Under the pieces are notes generated by a model. That model saw only the letters and a list, made by a program, of their open reading frames with translations. It was not told where the DNA came from and did no database searches. From NCBI RefSeq assembly GCF_008312935.1, contig NZ_VSZO01000009.1:124001-188000 (forward strand): 64,000 nucleotides of DNA. The letters run 5' to 3'. The position numbers and the translations under genes were made by a program. This stretch comes from Roseiconus lacunae (GTDB lineage Bacteria; Planctomycetota; Planctomycetia; Pirellulales; Pirellulaceae). This document shows positions 8,620 to 17,379 of this stretch, piece after piece. Each line of letters opens with the position of its first letter. Position 1 is the first letter of the stretch.

Positions 8620-9759
8620 CTATTCTTCGGGGTCTTTTTGCTCGGGTTCCGTTTTATCCCATTTAGCTTCGCGTTGTTCGGCGGAAGGGACATTCAAAGG
8701 TCGAACAACACGAAAACCGACGGACAAGGCGTCGGTGTGATACCAGATGCTCTTCGGGTCTTGGGGGTCCTGTTGTTTCCAATCTTCTTCGGATGCCTTG
8801 CGAGCCGCACTACGCAAGACTTCCGGATCATCGTCCCAACCGCCACCACGAACGATCCGCGGGTAAAGCGTCTTCGGAACGACCAACGGATTGAGTGTTT
8901 CTTTGATCGAGTCGTAGGGCGTGTATTGATCGAGCACCCACTCACTTACGTTGCCGTGCATGTCGTGGAGTCCCCACGGGTTTGGCTTTTTCTGGCCGAC
9001 GCGTTGGTAGGTGTCATCGCTGTTGTCATAGTACCAACCATAGTCGTCGAGTTGGTCGGCATCATCGCCGAACGAGTAGGCGGTTTTCGTCCCCGCCCGG
9101 CATGCGTACTCCCATTCCGCCTCGGTCGGCAATCGATAATAACGACCGGTCTTGGCCGAAAGCCATTCGCAGTACATCCTGGCTGCGTGCTGAGTCATGC
9201 AGATCGCGGGGTAGTCTTCACGTCCCATCCCAAAGCTCATGTCGGTGTAGGGCTCGGTTGGTTTGGATACACCGTCCACGGCGATATCACGTGGCGTCTT
9301 GCCCTTCGCAAACATTCGCCGCATGCGTTGGTCAACCGACTCGTTCCAAATGTCGTACTGCTCCCAAGTGATCTCGCACTTGCCCATCCAGAACGGATCG
9401 ACTTTGACGTTCCTCTGAGGCCCTTCGTCTTCGTTGCGGTCCGCTTCACTTTCGGGGCTTCCCATCAAAAATTCGCCACCGGGAATCGGAACCATCTGGA
9501 TCGTCTGCTCGGTATGCTCAATCTTTTCGGCATACGGCTTCATCTCCTTTTCGTTTGTGGCGACCGCGTCCGGAACATCGATTGGCTCGACGTTACCGGC
9601 AGACGCGCCAGCGGGAGCTTCTGCGGGGACGGCCGTGGTGCATAAAAGGCAGGGGCTGACGATGCCTAACGCAAATAACAAAGTCGATCGAATCACTGCG
9701 AAGTTGATGGTCGTTGGAGGGTTCAGCGGATGACAAACGCGAAAAAATTGTCGCGTCAC
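8620..9759 (-). CDS. SUMF1/FGE-fold exported protein without the FGE cysteines
   Basis: A protein of up to 379 residues of the formylglycine-generating-enzyme fold: [81 protein letters not shown] and VGFRVVRP follow in the usual order. True formylglycine-generating enzymes bind copper and oxidise the sulfatase cysteine using a Cys pair near RGGSF-x-C; here that stretch is [20 protein letters not shown], with no cysteine, so sulfatase activation is unlikely. Most bacterial relatives are such non-FGE members. A hydrophobic signal-like stretch ([16 protein letters not shown]) lies near residue 25. The start is uncertain: GTG at 9759 or GTG at 9696 directly before the signal peptide, the latter giving 358 residues. 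Confidence 0.82.
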   Translation of the reverse strand: MTRQFFRVCHPLNPPTTINFAVIRSTLLFALGIVSPCLLCTTAVPAEAPAGASAGNVEPIDVPDAVATNEKEMKPYAEKIEHTEQTIQMVPIPGGEFLMGSPESEADRNEDEGPQRNVKVDPFWMGKCEITWEQYDIWNESVDQRMRRMFAKGKTPRDIAVDGVSKPTEPYTDMSFGMGREDYPAICMTQHAARMYCEWLSAKTGRYYRLPTEAEWEYACRAGTKTAYSFGDDADQLDDYGWYYDNSDDTYQRVGQKKPNPWGLHDMHGNVSEWVLDQYTPYDSIKETLNPLVVPKTLYPRIVRGGGWDDDPEVLRSAARKASEEDWKQQDPQDPKSIWYHTDALSVGFRVVRPLNVPSAEQREAKWDKTEPEQKDPEE

Positions 9760-10186
9760 GAAGCGGTTTCATCCTAGTCTGTCTGAACCATCGCGGGAGG
9801 GCACCGAAGGGGCGTTGCCGAAATATTGCCCCATTGATTCGACGACTACGAAAGCAATCTCAATGGATTGGGAATGCAACGAATTTTACCAAAGCACGAC
9901 AGGGGGGGCCGTCGTTTCGGCAACTTTCCTTCTGAGATACAATTTCGTCTGCACGCGGCAAACAATTCCGACGATCGGGAAAATTTACACTTCGCAATCA
10001 TCGGCCGATAAACTTCGGCGACGATTTAGCAAATCGGCCATTCCAAATTGGCTCGCCCGACGACCAACCCATCGAAACAACCGAGCTGGCTTGGGGTGGC
10101 GAATCGGACAACAGCCCCGTTGCGCCGACGTCCGATTCGACGATGCCGTCGGCAACTAGATCGCACAAAAACAAAAGGGAATAAAG
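9760..10186. other. divergent intergenic region
   Basis: No supported gene. It separates the leftward SUMF1-fold gene from rightward ybaB and should hold both promoters. The last bases, AAGGGAATAAAG, are a Shine-Dalgarno site for ybaB. Confidence 0.5.
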
Positions 10187-10543
10187 ATGTTCAAAGGCCT
10201 CGGTAATCTCGGCAACATCGCCTCGATGATGGCCGCGTTCAAAGATCTGCCAGAGAAAATGCAGCAGCTGAATCAACAAATGCAGGCTGAGCATGTCACC
10301 GGTAAGTCCGTCTGCGGTCGAGTCGATGTGACTGTCAACTGCGTCGGTGAAGTCCAGACGGTCAACATCACCGAAGAATCGTTAACCATTGTCGAAACCG
10401 AACAGGCAACGTTGGAAGCGACCAACCAGGCCGGCGCGGCGGCGAAACAACGCTACGCCGAAGCGATTCGTGAAATGGTTGCCGACATGAATCTTGACAT
10501 GCCGGGTATCGATGGCTTGTTGACATCTTTTACCGGACGATAG
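10187..10543 (+). CDS. ybaB: YbaB/EbfC nucleoid-associated protein
   Basis: A 118-residue protein of the YbaB/EbfC DNA-binding family. The N-terminus is a Met/Gln-rich amphipathic helix (LPEKMQQLNQQMQAE), followed by a short beta region (VTVNCVGEVQTVNITEES) and a C-terminal helix (AAAKQRYAEAIREMVADM), the order expected for the tweezer-like dimer. It binds DNA as a dimer and is often found between dnaX and recR. Here recR follows 94 bp downstream, but no dnaX is present upstream in the window. The length is slightly above the usual 100-110 residues. The start has a clear AGGGA site 8 bases upstream. Confidence 0.93.
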   Translation: MFKGLGNLGNIASMMAAFKDLPEKMQQLNQQMQAEHVTGKSVCGRVDVTVNCVGEVQTVNITEESLTIVETEQATLEATNQAGAAAKQRYAEAIREMVADMNLDMPGIDGLLTSFTGR

Positions 10544-10637
10544 ACGACGCGTCGTGTTACGACCGGCTGCGACTCGAACGTGACGTCGCCGCCCCCCATC
10601 CATCAACCGCTTCTCCGCCTAGCCCCGACTGGTTCGC

Positions 10638-11237
10638 GTGAACAAACACGAAGGCGCCGTTTCACAACTCGTCGACCTCCTCGGCCGACTGCCAGGAATC
10701 GGGCGCAAAAGCGCCGAACGATTGGCGTTCCATCTATTGCGCGTCCCCGAAGACGAAGCACTTGCATTGTCAGACGCGATCCGGCGGATTCGTAGCGACG
10801 TGCGCTATTGCTCGATGTGCTTCAATCTTTGCGAACAAGAACTCTGCTCGATCTGTCGCGACGACAGCCGCGACCAAAGTCGACTTTGCATCGTCGAACA
10901 GCCACGTGACCTGATGAGCCTGGAACAATCCAAAGCTTACAACGGCTTGTACCACGTTTTACTCGGCCGGATCGCACCACTCGACGGAATCGGCCCTGAT
11001 CAGTTGACGATCGACGCCCTGGTCGATCGCGTGCGCGAAGGCAACTTCTCCGAAGTCATCATGGCAACCAACCCCACGGTTGAGGGCGACGGCACGGCAC
11101 TCTATATCAGCAACCAGCTTAGCGAATATCCTGTCCAGATGACGCGTCTGGCACGGGGGATCACCGCCGGCAGCGTGCTCGAATACGCCAATCGCGAAAT
11201 GATCGCCGACGCGCTCTCCGGCCGGCAGAAACTGTAA
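10638..11237 (+). CDS. recR: recombination mediator RecR
   Basis: A full-length 199-residue RecR. It has the helix-hairpin-helix region (LLGRLPGIGRKSAERLAFHLL), a four-cysteine zinc finger (YCSMCFNLCEQELCSIC) and the Toprim-like part (LCIVEQPRDLMSLE through NPTVEGDGTALYI), then the conserved VTRLARGI-like end (MTRLARGITAGSVLEYA). With RecO or RecF it loads RecA onto single-stranded gaps. The start codon is GTG at 10638, set by the MNKHEGAVSQLVDLLGRLPG family start. It follows ybaB, as in many bacteria, and the two are probably co-transcribed. Confidence 0.96.
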   Translation: MNKHEGAVSQLVDLLGRLPGIGRKSAERLAFHLLRVPEDEALALSDAIRRIRSDVRYCSMCFNLCEQELCSICRDDSRDQSRLCIVEQPRDLMSLEQSKAYNGLYHVLLGRIAPLDGIGPDQLTIDALVDRVREGNFSEVIMATNPTVEGDGTALYISNQLSEYPVQMTRLARGITAGSVLEYANREMIADALSGRQKL

Positions 11238-11643
11238 TCCGACTGGGGCGGACGAGGGGTTTTCCCGCGATCGAACATTTCCCGCTCGCGGCGCGTCGTG
11301 GCTGCTTCCAGAGTTCAAGCGTTCCCTGAATTCGAAATTACAGCGTGACTTCAACGTTCCCCTCGGAAGTCCCACTCATGTCACTGCGACCGATAATGTC
11401 GCGACACTTAGGTAAATTCGGGGCATTGAGGCACGATCGGGTGCGTGAACGACGTGATTGTCCGCTTCGCAGGACTTTTTCAATTGAACTTGCCGAAATC
11501 GGCGAAAGTTTGGCACAAGATATGCTCGCCAACTCGCGAAAAACGGATATCATGGAAGTGACTCGGCGGACGCCAAGCTCGCCCATGGTTTTGACTACAG
11601 GACTTAGGCGAGGGCGCATCCCTCCACGCAAAGACATAAATTC
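11238..11643. other. gene-free region upstream of rpoN
   Basis: About 400 bp. An open frame of 100 codons exists at 11345-11647, but its composition is Arg-rich with no recognisable pattern and it runs into the rpoN start, so I treat it as noncoding leader and promoter. Confidence 0.45.
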
Positions 11644-13146
11644 ATGAGCGGAATGCGAATGTCGATGGGCCTTCAGGCCCGATTGGTGCAAACTCAAAAG
11701 CTGGCTCCACGGATGATCCAGTCGATGGAGATCTTGCAGTTGCCGATGCTGGCGCTTCAAGAACGCATCGAACAGGAAATGAACGAGAATCCGTTGCTGG
11801 AGCAACAGGAAGGGGACACGATGGGCGTCGACGACGTCGATGACATCAATCCCCGCGACAACCGAAGTGAAGACGAAAAGGAATTGGTGGTCCGCGATAG
11901 CGGTGACAATTCCGAAGACTTCGAGCGTTTGCAAAACATGGTGTCGGAACTGCCGAGCACGTTTGACGATTCGTTTCGGCGCTCGTCCAACCGCATGCAA
12001 GAAGAAGCGGACCGGCGGCACGACATGATGGCAAACGCCCAGTCGCGCCCCGAATCATTGAACGATTTTTTGCTGCATCAACTCGCCGAATTAGATATCG
12101 ACGACGAAGTCGAACGGGTTGCCGAGCGGATCATCAGCACCCTCGATGCCCGCGACGGCGGTTACTTGCGAACGCCGCTGGCCGACCTGTTGCCCAGCGA
12201 TCACTCCGCCGAACAATTTGCCGTCGCCGAAGAAGCCTTGCGAGTTGTCCAATCGCTCGAACCGGTAGGAATTGCAGCGCGCAGCTTGAGCGAATGCCTT
12301 CTCATGCAGCTTCGCCCTGAATTCGAACACTTCGAAGAAATGCAAAAGCTAATCGGCGAGCACCTTGAGGACTTGGCCGCCAACCGCTTACCACAGATCC
12401 AGAAGGCGACGGGGTATTCGATTGACCTGATCCAAACCGTCCGCGAAGAACTGCAAGTGCTGAATCCAAAACCAGGCGCGGCGTTCATGGAAACATATGT
12501 GCCCAACGTGACGCCCGATATCATTCTCGAACAGGATGACAACGGCGACTACAAAATTCGCTTGGATGACGATCGCGTTCCGATGCTGCGAATTAGCGAG
12601 TACTACCGACGTCGGTTGCAAGACCCAACGTGTAGCAACGAAGAACGCGAGTACATCAAACGAAAAATTAACGGCGCCCAATGGCTGATCGAATCAATCG
12701 AACAACGACGTAGCACGCTCACAAAAGTTGCCGAAGCGATCGTCGAACACCAAAAGAAGTTCTTCGAAGATGGCCCCGAGGCGATCGAGCCGCTAAAGAT
12801 GCAGCAAATCGCCGAGAAGGTAGGCGTCCACGTGACGACGGTTAGTCGGGCGGTCAATGACAAATGGATGCAAACGCCCCGCGGGATCATCCCCTTGCAT
12901 CGCCTATTCGTCGGCGGCACTCAAACCGAAGACGGTGAAGATGTTGCCTGGGATACCATTCGGCTTAAACTGCAAGAGCTCATTGACAACGAAGATAAAA
13001 GCGATCCGCTGAGCGACGAGAGCCTGGTCAAAAAACTTGCCGAAGAGGGCATGACCGTGGCACGACGAACGGTCACTAAATACCGAAAGCGAATGGGTAT
13101 CCCCAGTAGTCGCCAACGGAAGGATTGGTCACTGGCGAAAAAGTAA
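11644..13146 (+). CDS. rpoN: RNA polymerase sigma-54 factor RpoN
   Basis: A 500-residue sigma-54. Region I is intact at the N-terminus (LQARLVQTQKLAPRMIQSME, then LPMLALQERIEQEMNENPLLE); an acidic region II follows (EDEKELVVRDSGDNSED), then the core-binding domain, the helix-turn-helix region (IAEKVGVHVTTVSRAVNDKW) and the C-terminal RpoN box, here ARRTVTKYRKRM against the canonical ARRTVAKYRE. It directs RNA polymerase to -24/-12 promoters and needs AAA+ enhancer-binding activators, none of which is in the window. Alternative in-frame ATGs at 11653 and 11659 are possible. uvrC starts 14 bp after the stop, so the two probably form an operon, an uncommon pairing. Confidence 0.96.
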   Translation: MSGMRMSMGLQARLVQTQKLAPRMIQSMEILQLPMLALQERIEQEMNENPLLEQQEGDTMGVDDVDDINPRDNRSEDEKELVVRDSGDNSEDFERLQNMVSELPSTFDDSFRRSSNRMQEEADRRHDMMANAQSRPESLNDFLLHQLAELDIDDEVERVAERIISTLDARDGGYLRTPLADLLPSDHSAEQFAVAEEALRVVQSLEPVGIAARSLSECLLMQLRPEFEHFEEMQKLIGEHLEDLAANRLPQIQKATGYSIDLIQTVREELQVLNPKPGAAFMETYVPNVTPDIILEQDDNGDYKIRLDDDRVPMLRISEYYRRRLQDPTCSNEEREYIKRKINGAQWLIESIEQRRSTLTKVAEAIVEHQKKFFEDGPEAIEPLKMQQIAEKVGVHVTTVSRAVNDKWMQTPRGIIPLHRLFVGGTQTEDGEDVAWDTIRLKLQELIDNEDKSDPLSDESLVKKLAEEGMTVARRTVTKYRKRMGIPSSRQRKDWSLAKK

Positions 13147-13160
13147 TACGAACGGATTGA

Positions 13161-14564
13161 ATGTCGATGGATGAAAAACGGAAGGACGGAAAAGAGAGCA
13201 ATTCTGTGCCTTCGGAGGAAACGACAGCCGCCGCGAACGGCGGCCAATCCGAACCGCTCGGTTTTGCCCACGCCGCGGTGAAGGTCAAAACATTCCCTCA
13301 AACACCCGGCGTGTACCTGATGAAGGACATCGCCGGACGCGTGATCTATGTCGGCAAGGCGAAGAACCTACGCAGCCGAGCCGGCAGCTACTTTCTCAAG
13401 GCTGCCGCAGAAGACGCTCGCACCGCAGGTTGGATCGGTGACATCGCCGACATTGACTTCATGGACTGTGACAGCGAAGTCGACGCGCTGCTGATGGAGT
13501 CTCGGCTGATCAAAGACATCCAGCCGAAGAACAACAAAGAACTCAAAGACGACAAGACATTCCCGTATCTCATGATCACCACGCGCGAGGATTTTCCGCG
13601 TGTCGAGGTCACACGGGAACCGAAAGCGAAAGGCGTCAAGCTTTATGGCCCGTTCCCAAGCGCCGGTGCACTCCGTGGTGCGATCCAAGTCTTACAGCGG
13701 ATCTTCAAATTCCGCACTTGTTCACTTGACATCGCCGAAGCTGACGAGCAGTGGAAATGGTTTCGTCCATGCTTGCTGGCCAGTATCAATCAGTGCACCG
13801 CTCCATGCAATTTAAGAATTAGCAAGGACGAATATCGTCGCGATATCAAGCGACTGCAAACGTTTCTCGATGGCGGTAAGAAACGACTGCTTAAAGAAAT
13901 GCGCGACGAGATGATGGCCGCCAGCAAACAACTTGATTTTGAAAGAGCGGCGGTCTTACGCGACGAGCTGAAGATGCTCGAACGATTAGAGGAACGCGGT
14001 GAACTTGACACCCACGCTCAGCCAGAAGTGTTTTACATCGATCCCAAGAAAGGTCTCGCCGGTTTGCGCAAAGTCCTGGGCCTTAGCGAAACACCACGCG
14101 TGATCGAAGGAATGGATATCGCCCACCTTGGCGGCGGCGAAACAGTCGCCAGCCTCGTTCAGTTCATCGATGGATTGCCGTTCAAACCCGGCTATCGACG
14201 GTTCAAGATTAAAGACGTCGATGGCATCGATGATTTTCGCAGCATGTACGAAGTTGTCTCGCGCCGATTCCGACGCCTATCCGATGAAAGCGAAGCATTC
14301 CCCGACATACTTCTCATCGATGGCGGGAAAGGCCAATTGAATTCGGCGATGGCCGCTTTCCGCGACCAGGAGATCACGCCACCGACCGTCATCTCGCTTG
14401 CCAAGCGTGAAGAGGAAATTTTTCGCCCCGGTATCAGCGAGCCGTTGCGGTTGAGCAAGAATTCGTTCGCCTTGAGATTACTGCAGTACGTCCGAGACGA
14501 GTCGCACCGATTCGCACAACACTACCACCACATGCTCCGAAATAAGTCAACGTTTCAGCGATAG
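13161..14564 (+). CDS. uvrC: UvrC-like excinuclease subunit, short form without HhH domain
   Basis: A 467-residue UvrC-type nuclease. After a charged N-terminal extension of about 40 residues comes the GIY-YIG domain (TPGVYLMKDIAGRVIYVGKA then KNLRSRAGSYF), a cysteine cluster (CSLDI...CLLASINQCTAPC), the UVR motif (ASKQLDFERAAVLRDELKML) and the RNase H-like 5' nuclease with EGMDIAHLGGG, LLIDGGKGQLNSA and RDESHRFA, which include the expected acidic residues and His. The protein stops just after that block, whereas UvrC is usually around 600 residues and continues into a tandem helix-hairpin-helix domain needed for DNA binding at bubbles. I see no helix-hairpin-helix sequence after the stop codon, so a simple frameshift is not evident. 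It should still incise DNA on both sides of a lesion with UvrA and UvrB. It is the second gene after rpoN. Confidence 0.92.
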   Translation: MSMDEKRKDGKESNSVPSEETTAAANGGQSEPLGFAHAAVKVKTFPQTPGVYLMKDIAGRVIYVGKAKNLRSRAGSYFLKAAAEDARTAGWIGDIADIDFMDCDSEVDALLMESRLIKDIQPKNNKELKDDKTFPYLMITTREDFPRVEVTREPKAKGVKLYGPFPSAGALRGAIQVLQRIFKFRTCSLDIAEADEQWKWFRPCLLASINQCTAPCNLRISKDEYRRDIKRLQTFLDGGKKRLLKEMRDEMMAASKQLDFERAAVLRDELKMLERLEERGELDTHAQPEVFYIDPKKGLAGLRKVLGLSETPRVIEGMDIAHLGGGETVASLVQFIDGLPFKPGYRRFKIKDVDGIDDFRSMYEVVSRRFRRLSDESEAFPDILLIDGGKGQLNSAMAAFRDQEITPPTVISLAKREEEIFRPGISEPLRLSKNSFALRLLQYVRDESHRFAQHYHHMLRNKSTFQR

Positions 14565-14700
14565 GACGTCATTGCGATCGACGTCCGATGCCTCAGATCA
14601 GACACAGTGCTGGCGACGCGAGAGCCGCCGAAGCGATGAAAGTTAAATCGAAAGCCCCTCAACGAGTTTCCGCAATCTATCACCGGAAACTGACAACACG

Positions 14701-16020
14701 CTACCCAGCCACGGTCGGCGCGACGGGTGTAATTTCCCAGCCGGCGCGATAATCGCGTTTCAGATACCGATTGGCATCCGGATGGTTTGGGAACTCCATC
14801 GCTTGCCCATCCCATTGCAACGCTTGACCGCGAAACCGAACGGCAACGTTTCCTAATAAGACAGCTTCGGTTAGCGGCCCGCCATATTCAAATCCATCCG
14901 ATGGTTGTTCGCCGGACAATATCCCGTCGACCCAGCCGTGGTAATGATTCTGACCGGGGAGCTCTTGTAACGACGCCGCGTTGCTTAGATAACACGCGCC
15001 GACGTGTGGGATGACCATCGTTGCTTTTTCGCCGATCAATATCGAGCCACTTTTGGGAAACGCGTGGTCGGAGGGAAAGCCGGTGCCACGATGGCTCGGT
15101 TGCCGACCACCGTCGTACCAAGTGACATTAAGAGTGTTCCCGACGGTCATCTCATTTCCGGGAAATACATACCGAACGGTGTTTTGGGCCGGCCAAACTT
15201 CTTCGTTCATACCGCTGTGATCGGCAGTGATGCTTGTCGGAGCCTTCTTGATATTCAGGGCCGTGAAAACTGGATCAAGAATATGGCATCCGAAATCGCC
15301 GAGAGCCCCGTTGCCAAAATCCTGCCAGTCTCGCCAGCCCCATGGATGATAGACCTTCCATTCGCCGAACGGGCGTTCCTGGGCAACCCCGAGCCATTTG
15401 TCCCAGTCGAGCGTGCTCGGGATCGCCGCGTTCGTCTTCGGGCGATCGATGTGGAATGACTTTCCGTGCCCTGTCGCCGAACACCAACTGTGAACTTCGT
15501 TTACCTTGCCGATCGCACCATTTTGAACCGCATGTGCGGCGGTACGGTAAAATTGATGCGAATGGATCTGATTGCCAAGCCGCGTGATCAAGCCACTTTG
15601 CTTGGCCAACATGCTCATCTGTCGTGCTTCCCAAACGTTATGCGTGAGTGGTTTTTGGCAATAGCAATGCTTGCCCTGACGCATCGCTTCGATCCCGATG
15701 AACGCGTGCATATGATCGGGTGTTGAAACCGTAACGGCATCAATTTTCTCCCCTTGCTTGGCGAGCATCTCACGAAAATCTTGGAACACGGGTGCGTCGG
15801 GACTGAGCTTTGCAATCCGCTGCGTTCGCGCAAGATCCACATCACAAAACGCCACCAATTTCGTCTTCTGATGGCCGTGCATTTCGCTAAGGTCCGAGTA
15901 GCCTTTACCATCGCACCCAATGCCGGCGATCTGCACTCTTGAATTGAGATTCTGGCCACGAACAATCGCAGGAGCTGCCACGGTCGCGGCGGCACTGACT
16001 AAGAAACGACGGCGCTTCAT
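14701..16020 (-). CDS. Gfo/Idh/MocA family oxidoreductase, Tat-exported
   Basis: A 439-residue oxidoreductase, the third of its family in the window. The Tat signal is MKRRRFLVSAAATVAAPAIV. The Rossmann part includes VQIAGIGCDGKG, FCDVD, VSTPDHMHA and, in place of the usual EKP, CQKPLTHN, a frequent variant in planctomycete members. Further on are RLGNQIHSHQFYRTAAHAVQ and FGNGALGDFGCHILDPVF, typical of the second domain. It should be a periplasmic NAD(P)-linked sugar oxidoreductase or epimerase; the substrate is unknown. The ATG at 16020 has AAGGA nine bases upstream, so the frame extending to 16131 is not used. It converges on uvrC. Confidence 0.9.
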   Translation of the reverse strand: MKRRRFLVSAAATVAAPAIVRGQNLNSRVQIAGIGCDGKGYSDLSEMHGHQKTKLVAFCDVDLARTQRIAKLSPDAPVFQDFREMLAKQGEKIDAVTVSTPDHMHAFIGIEAMRQGKHCYCQKPLTHNVWEARQMSMLAKQSGLITRLGNQIHSHQFYRTAAHAVQNGAIGKVNEVHSWCSATGHGKSFHIDRPKTNAAIPSTLDWDKWLGVAQERPFGEWKVYHPWGWRDWQDFGNGALGDFGCHILDPVFTALNIKKAPTSITADHSGMNEEVWPAQNTVRYVFPGNEMTVGNTLNVTWYDGGRQPSHRGTGFPSDHAFPKSGSILIGEKATMVIPHVGACYLSNAASLQELPGQNHYHGWVDGILSGEQPSDGFEYGGPLTEAVLLGNVAVRFRGQALQWDGQAMEFPNHPDANRYLKRDYRAGWEITPVAPTVAG

Positions 16021-16526
16021 CAGGGTAAATCCTTGAAGGTGGGATAACAGTGGGGCCTTGAACTGATCCGTAATACGTGAGCCCAAGCCATCCGTTTTCG
16101 GATCGGTTCTCCGTCGAAACATTGTTCCCAATCAAGGGCGTGACGTACTTTGCTAATTTGTAATGACAACCAGCTTGAACGTCCGTCGGCTGAGCAACCG
16201 AATCCAATATCGCGTTTCGACAAAGCAGCAGGTGAGATAGCGCCATAGTCTAACAACGCCGCCGCCCCCGTGGTTGCTCGGCGGAAGCTCAATACAAAAT
16301 GGAGTAAGCCGTCTCGATAAAACGCGAGCGGAGCTGATAATCGTCGGATAATGTTGCGAGCAGCAGCGATTTTACAAAAAAAATTCCTGACCGTTTCGGA
16401 TGACTTTGGGCCGCTGAAACGCCAGTCGAAGAGCTGTAGGCGCGAATCCGTTCAGAACGCTCAGCCAAAAACGACCAAAACTTTGCTGGCAAATTGCACG
16501 TCTAAATCCCCGTCGTGAAACTGGTG

Positions 16527-16555
16527 TTGGAGGTTTTGCGACCAGGGCATAGACT
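16527..16555 (+). promoter_or_regulatory. candidate sigma-70-type promoter
   Basis: TTGGAG (16527-16532) and TAGACT (16550-16555) are spaced by exactly 17 bp in a region without genes. Transcription from here would begin near 16562, just before the first of the hairpins of the candidate RNA. The match is partial (4 of 6 in each box), so on its own it is weak. Confidence 0.35.
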
Positions 16556-16561
16556 CTGCGT

Positions 16562-16777
16562 ATTCAACCGTTTGGCGGGGCAACCCGCCACGATCTGGGA
16601 TTCAGATTCGGCGCCTTTTGGCCAAGCGGTTGATCACAATGGGGCAGCGGATGCAAGATGCATTCGCTATTGAGTCGCATGATGCGATCGAATTGAGATG
16701 GAATTTATTTCGACTCGGATGTCGGCTCTTATTAAAACCCCAGTGGGTCTCTGGATTGAGGCTCACTGGGGTTTTTT
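16562..16777 (+). ncRNA. candidate structured small RNA, about 215 nt
   Basis: No protein frame explains this stretch, yet almost all of it folds locally on paper. AACCGTTT (16566-16573) pairs with AAGCGGTT (16624-16631) with one G-U pair, enclosing GGCGGG-GCAA-CCCGCC (16574-16589, a GNRA loop) and ATCTG/CAGAT (16593-16607). Next, AGCGGATGCA (16646-16655) pairs with TGCATTCGCT (16659-16668), extended by CAAT/ATTG across a bulge. Then TCGCA/TGCGA (16675-16687), CGAC/GTCG (16711-16724) and finally a strong terminator. A possible promoter sits at 16527-16555. I recognise no known RNA family, and it is not 6S-, SRP- or tmRNA-like by eye. The flanking genes both point leftward, so a rightward transcript would be independent of them. 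Confidence 0.45.
16734..16777 (+). terminator. strong intrinsic terminator
   Basis: AAAACCCCAGTG (16734-16745) pairs with CACTGGGGTTTT (16764-16775); the stem continues inward with GTCT-type pairs to about 18 bp, and six T follow on the plus strand. On the minus strand there are four T then AATAA, so it could also end the kinase/regulator transcript 170 bp away. No plus-strand protein gene precedes it. Confidence 0.85.
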
Positions 16778-16943
16778 CTTTGCCATGCCATCGATATAGC
16801 GAAGGCAACGAGTGCTTCGTTAATCATTGAAATTAGGGTTAGCCGCAGAGCGTTCGCAACAGCTTCGGCGCGATCCCCCCGGGGCAAACAACCGTTGGCT
16901 GATGAGCCAAACACGACCATTTGGTCTCGACGGAGCAGGAGCT

Positions 16944-17372
16944 TTAGCCGCTGATGTTCAAACAGTGCTTGTCAACTAAGCGTTGCGCGTCCGACTTTGA
17001 GAGCGGCTTGATGACATAGTCTTTGACAAAATCATAACCATGGGCTCGTTCCACATCGTCTTCGAAACTGGACGACGTGTACATGCTCACGATCACTTCC
17101 CGATTCGATTCAGCACCGAAGTGATCTTTGATTGCTGATAAGACGTCGAACCCATCCAGACGCGGCATGTTGATGTCGAGGAGTACGAGAATTGGCGGCG
17201 GTGTTGTGCCAATTTCAATCTCCCGAGACTTCGCATCGGTGAACTTTTCCAGAAAATGATCGCCCGCACGAAACTCCACAACGTCGATGTCATAATCGAG
17301 CATCTCAATGACGCGTTTGGCGAGGTATCGATCATGTTCGCTGTCATCGACCACAACGATCGGAATTGCCAT
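16944..17372 (-). CDS. CheY-like single-domain response regulator (Rcp1 type)
   Basis: A 142-residue receiver domain with no output domain. The acidic pocket is VVVDDSE (7-12), the phospho-acceptor is Asp66 in LVLLDINMPRLDGFDVL, the Thr/Ser switch is in VSMYTSSSFEDD and the Lys is in DYVIKPLS. The long loop before the acceptor and the ExDV-type ending resemble Rcp1-like regulators that pair with phytochrome or PAS kinases. The histidine kinase stop lies only 7 bp upstream, so the two are one operon and this protein is the likely phosphate acceptor of that kinase. With no DNA-binding domain it must signal by protein contact or pass the phosphate on. Confidence 0.93.
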   Translation of the reverse strand: MAIPIVVVDDSEHDRYLAKRVIEMLDYDIDVVEFRAGDHFLEKFTDAKSREIEIGTTPPPILVLLDINMPRLDGFDVLSAIKDHFGAESNREVIVSMYTSSSFEDDVERAHGYDFVKDYVIKPLSKSDAQRLVDKHCLNISG

Positions 17373-17379
17373 AGTTGGC

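Noticed and set aside
8512-9645. Plus-strand frame of 377 codons
   Set aside because: Fully antisense to the SUMF1-fold gene, which has all family motifs.
8620-9759. Sulfatase-activating FGE
   Set aside because: The active-site cysteine pair is absent.
11345-11647. Possible 100-residue protein before rpoN
   Set aside because: Arg-rich, no conserved pattern, and it overlaps the rpoN start.
16618-16830. Possible 70-residue protein
   Set aside because: It would read straight through a strong terminator hairpin; the RNA explanation fits better.
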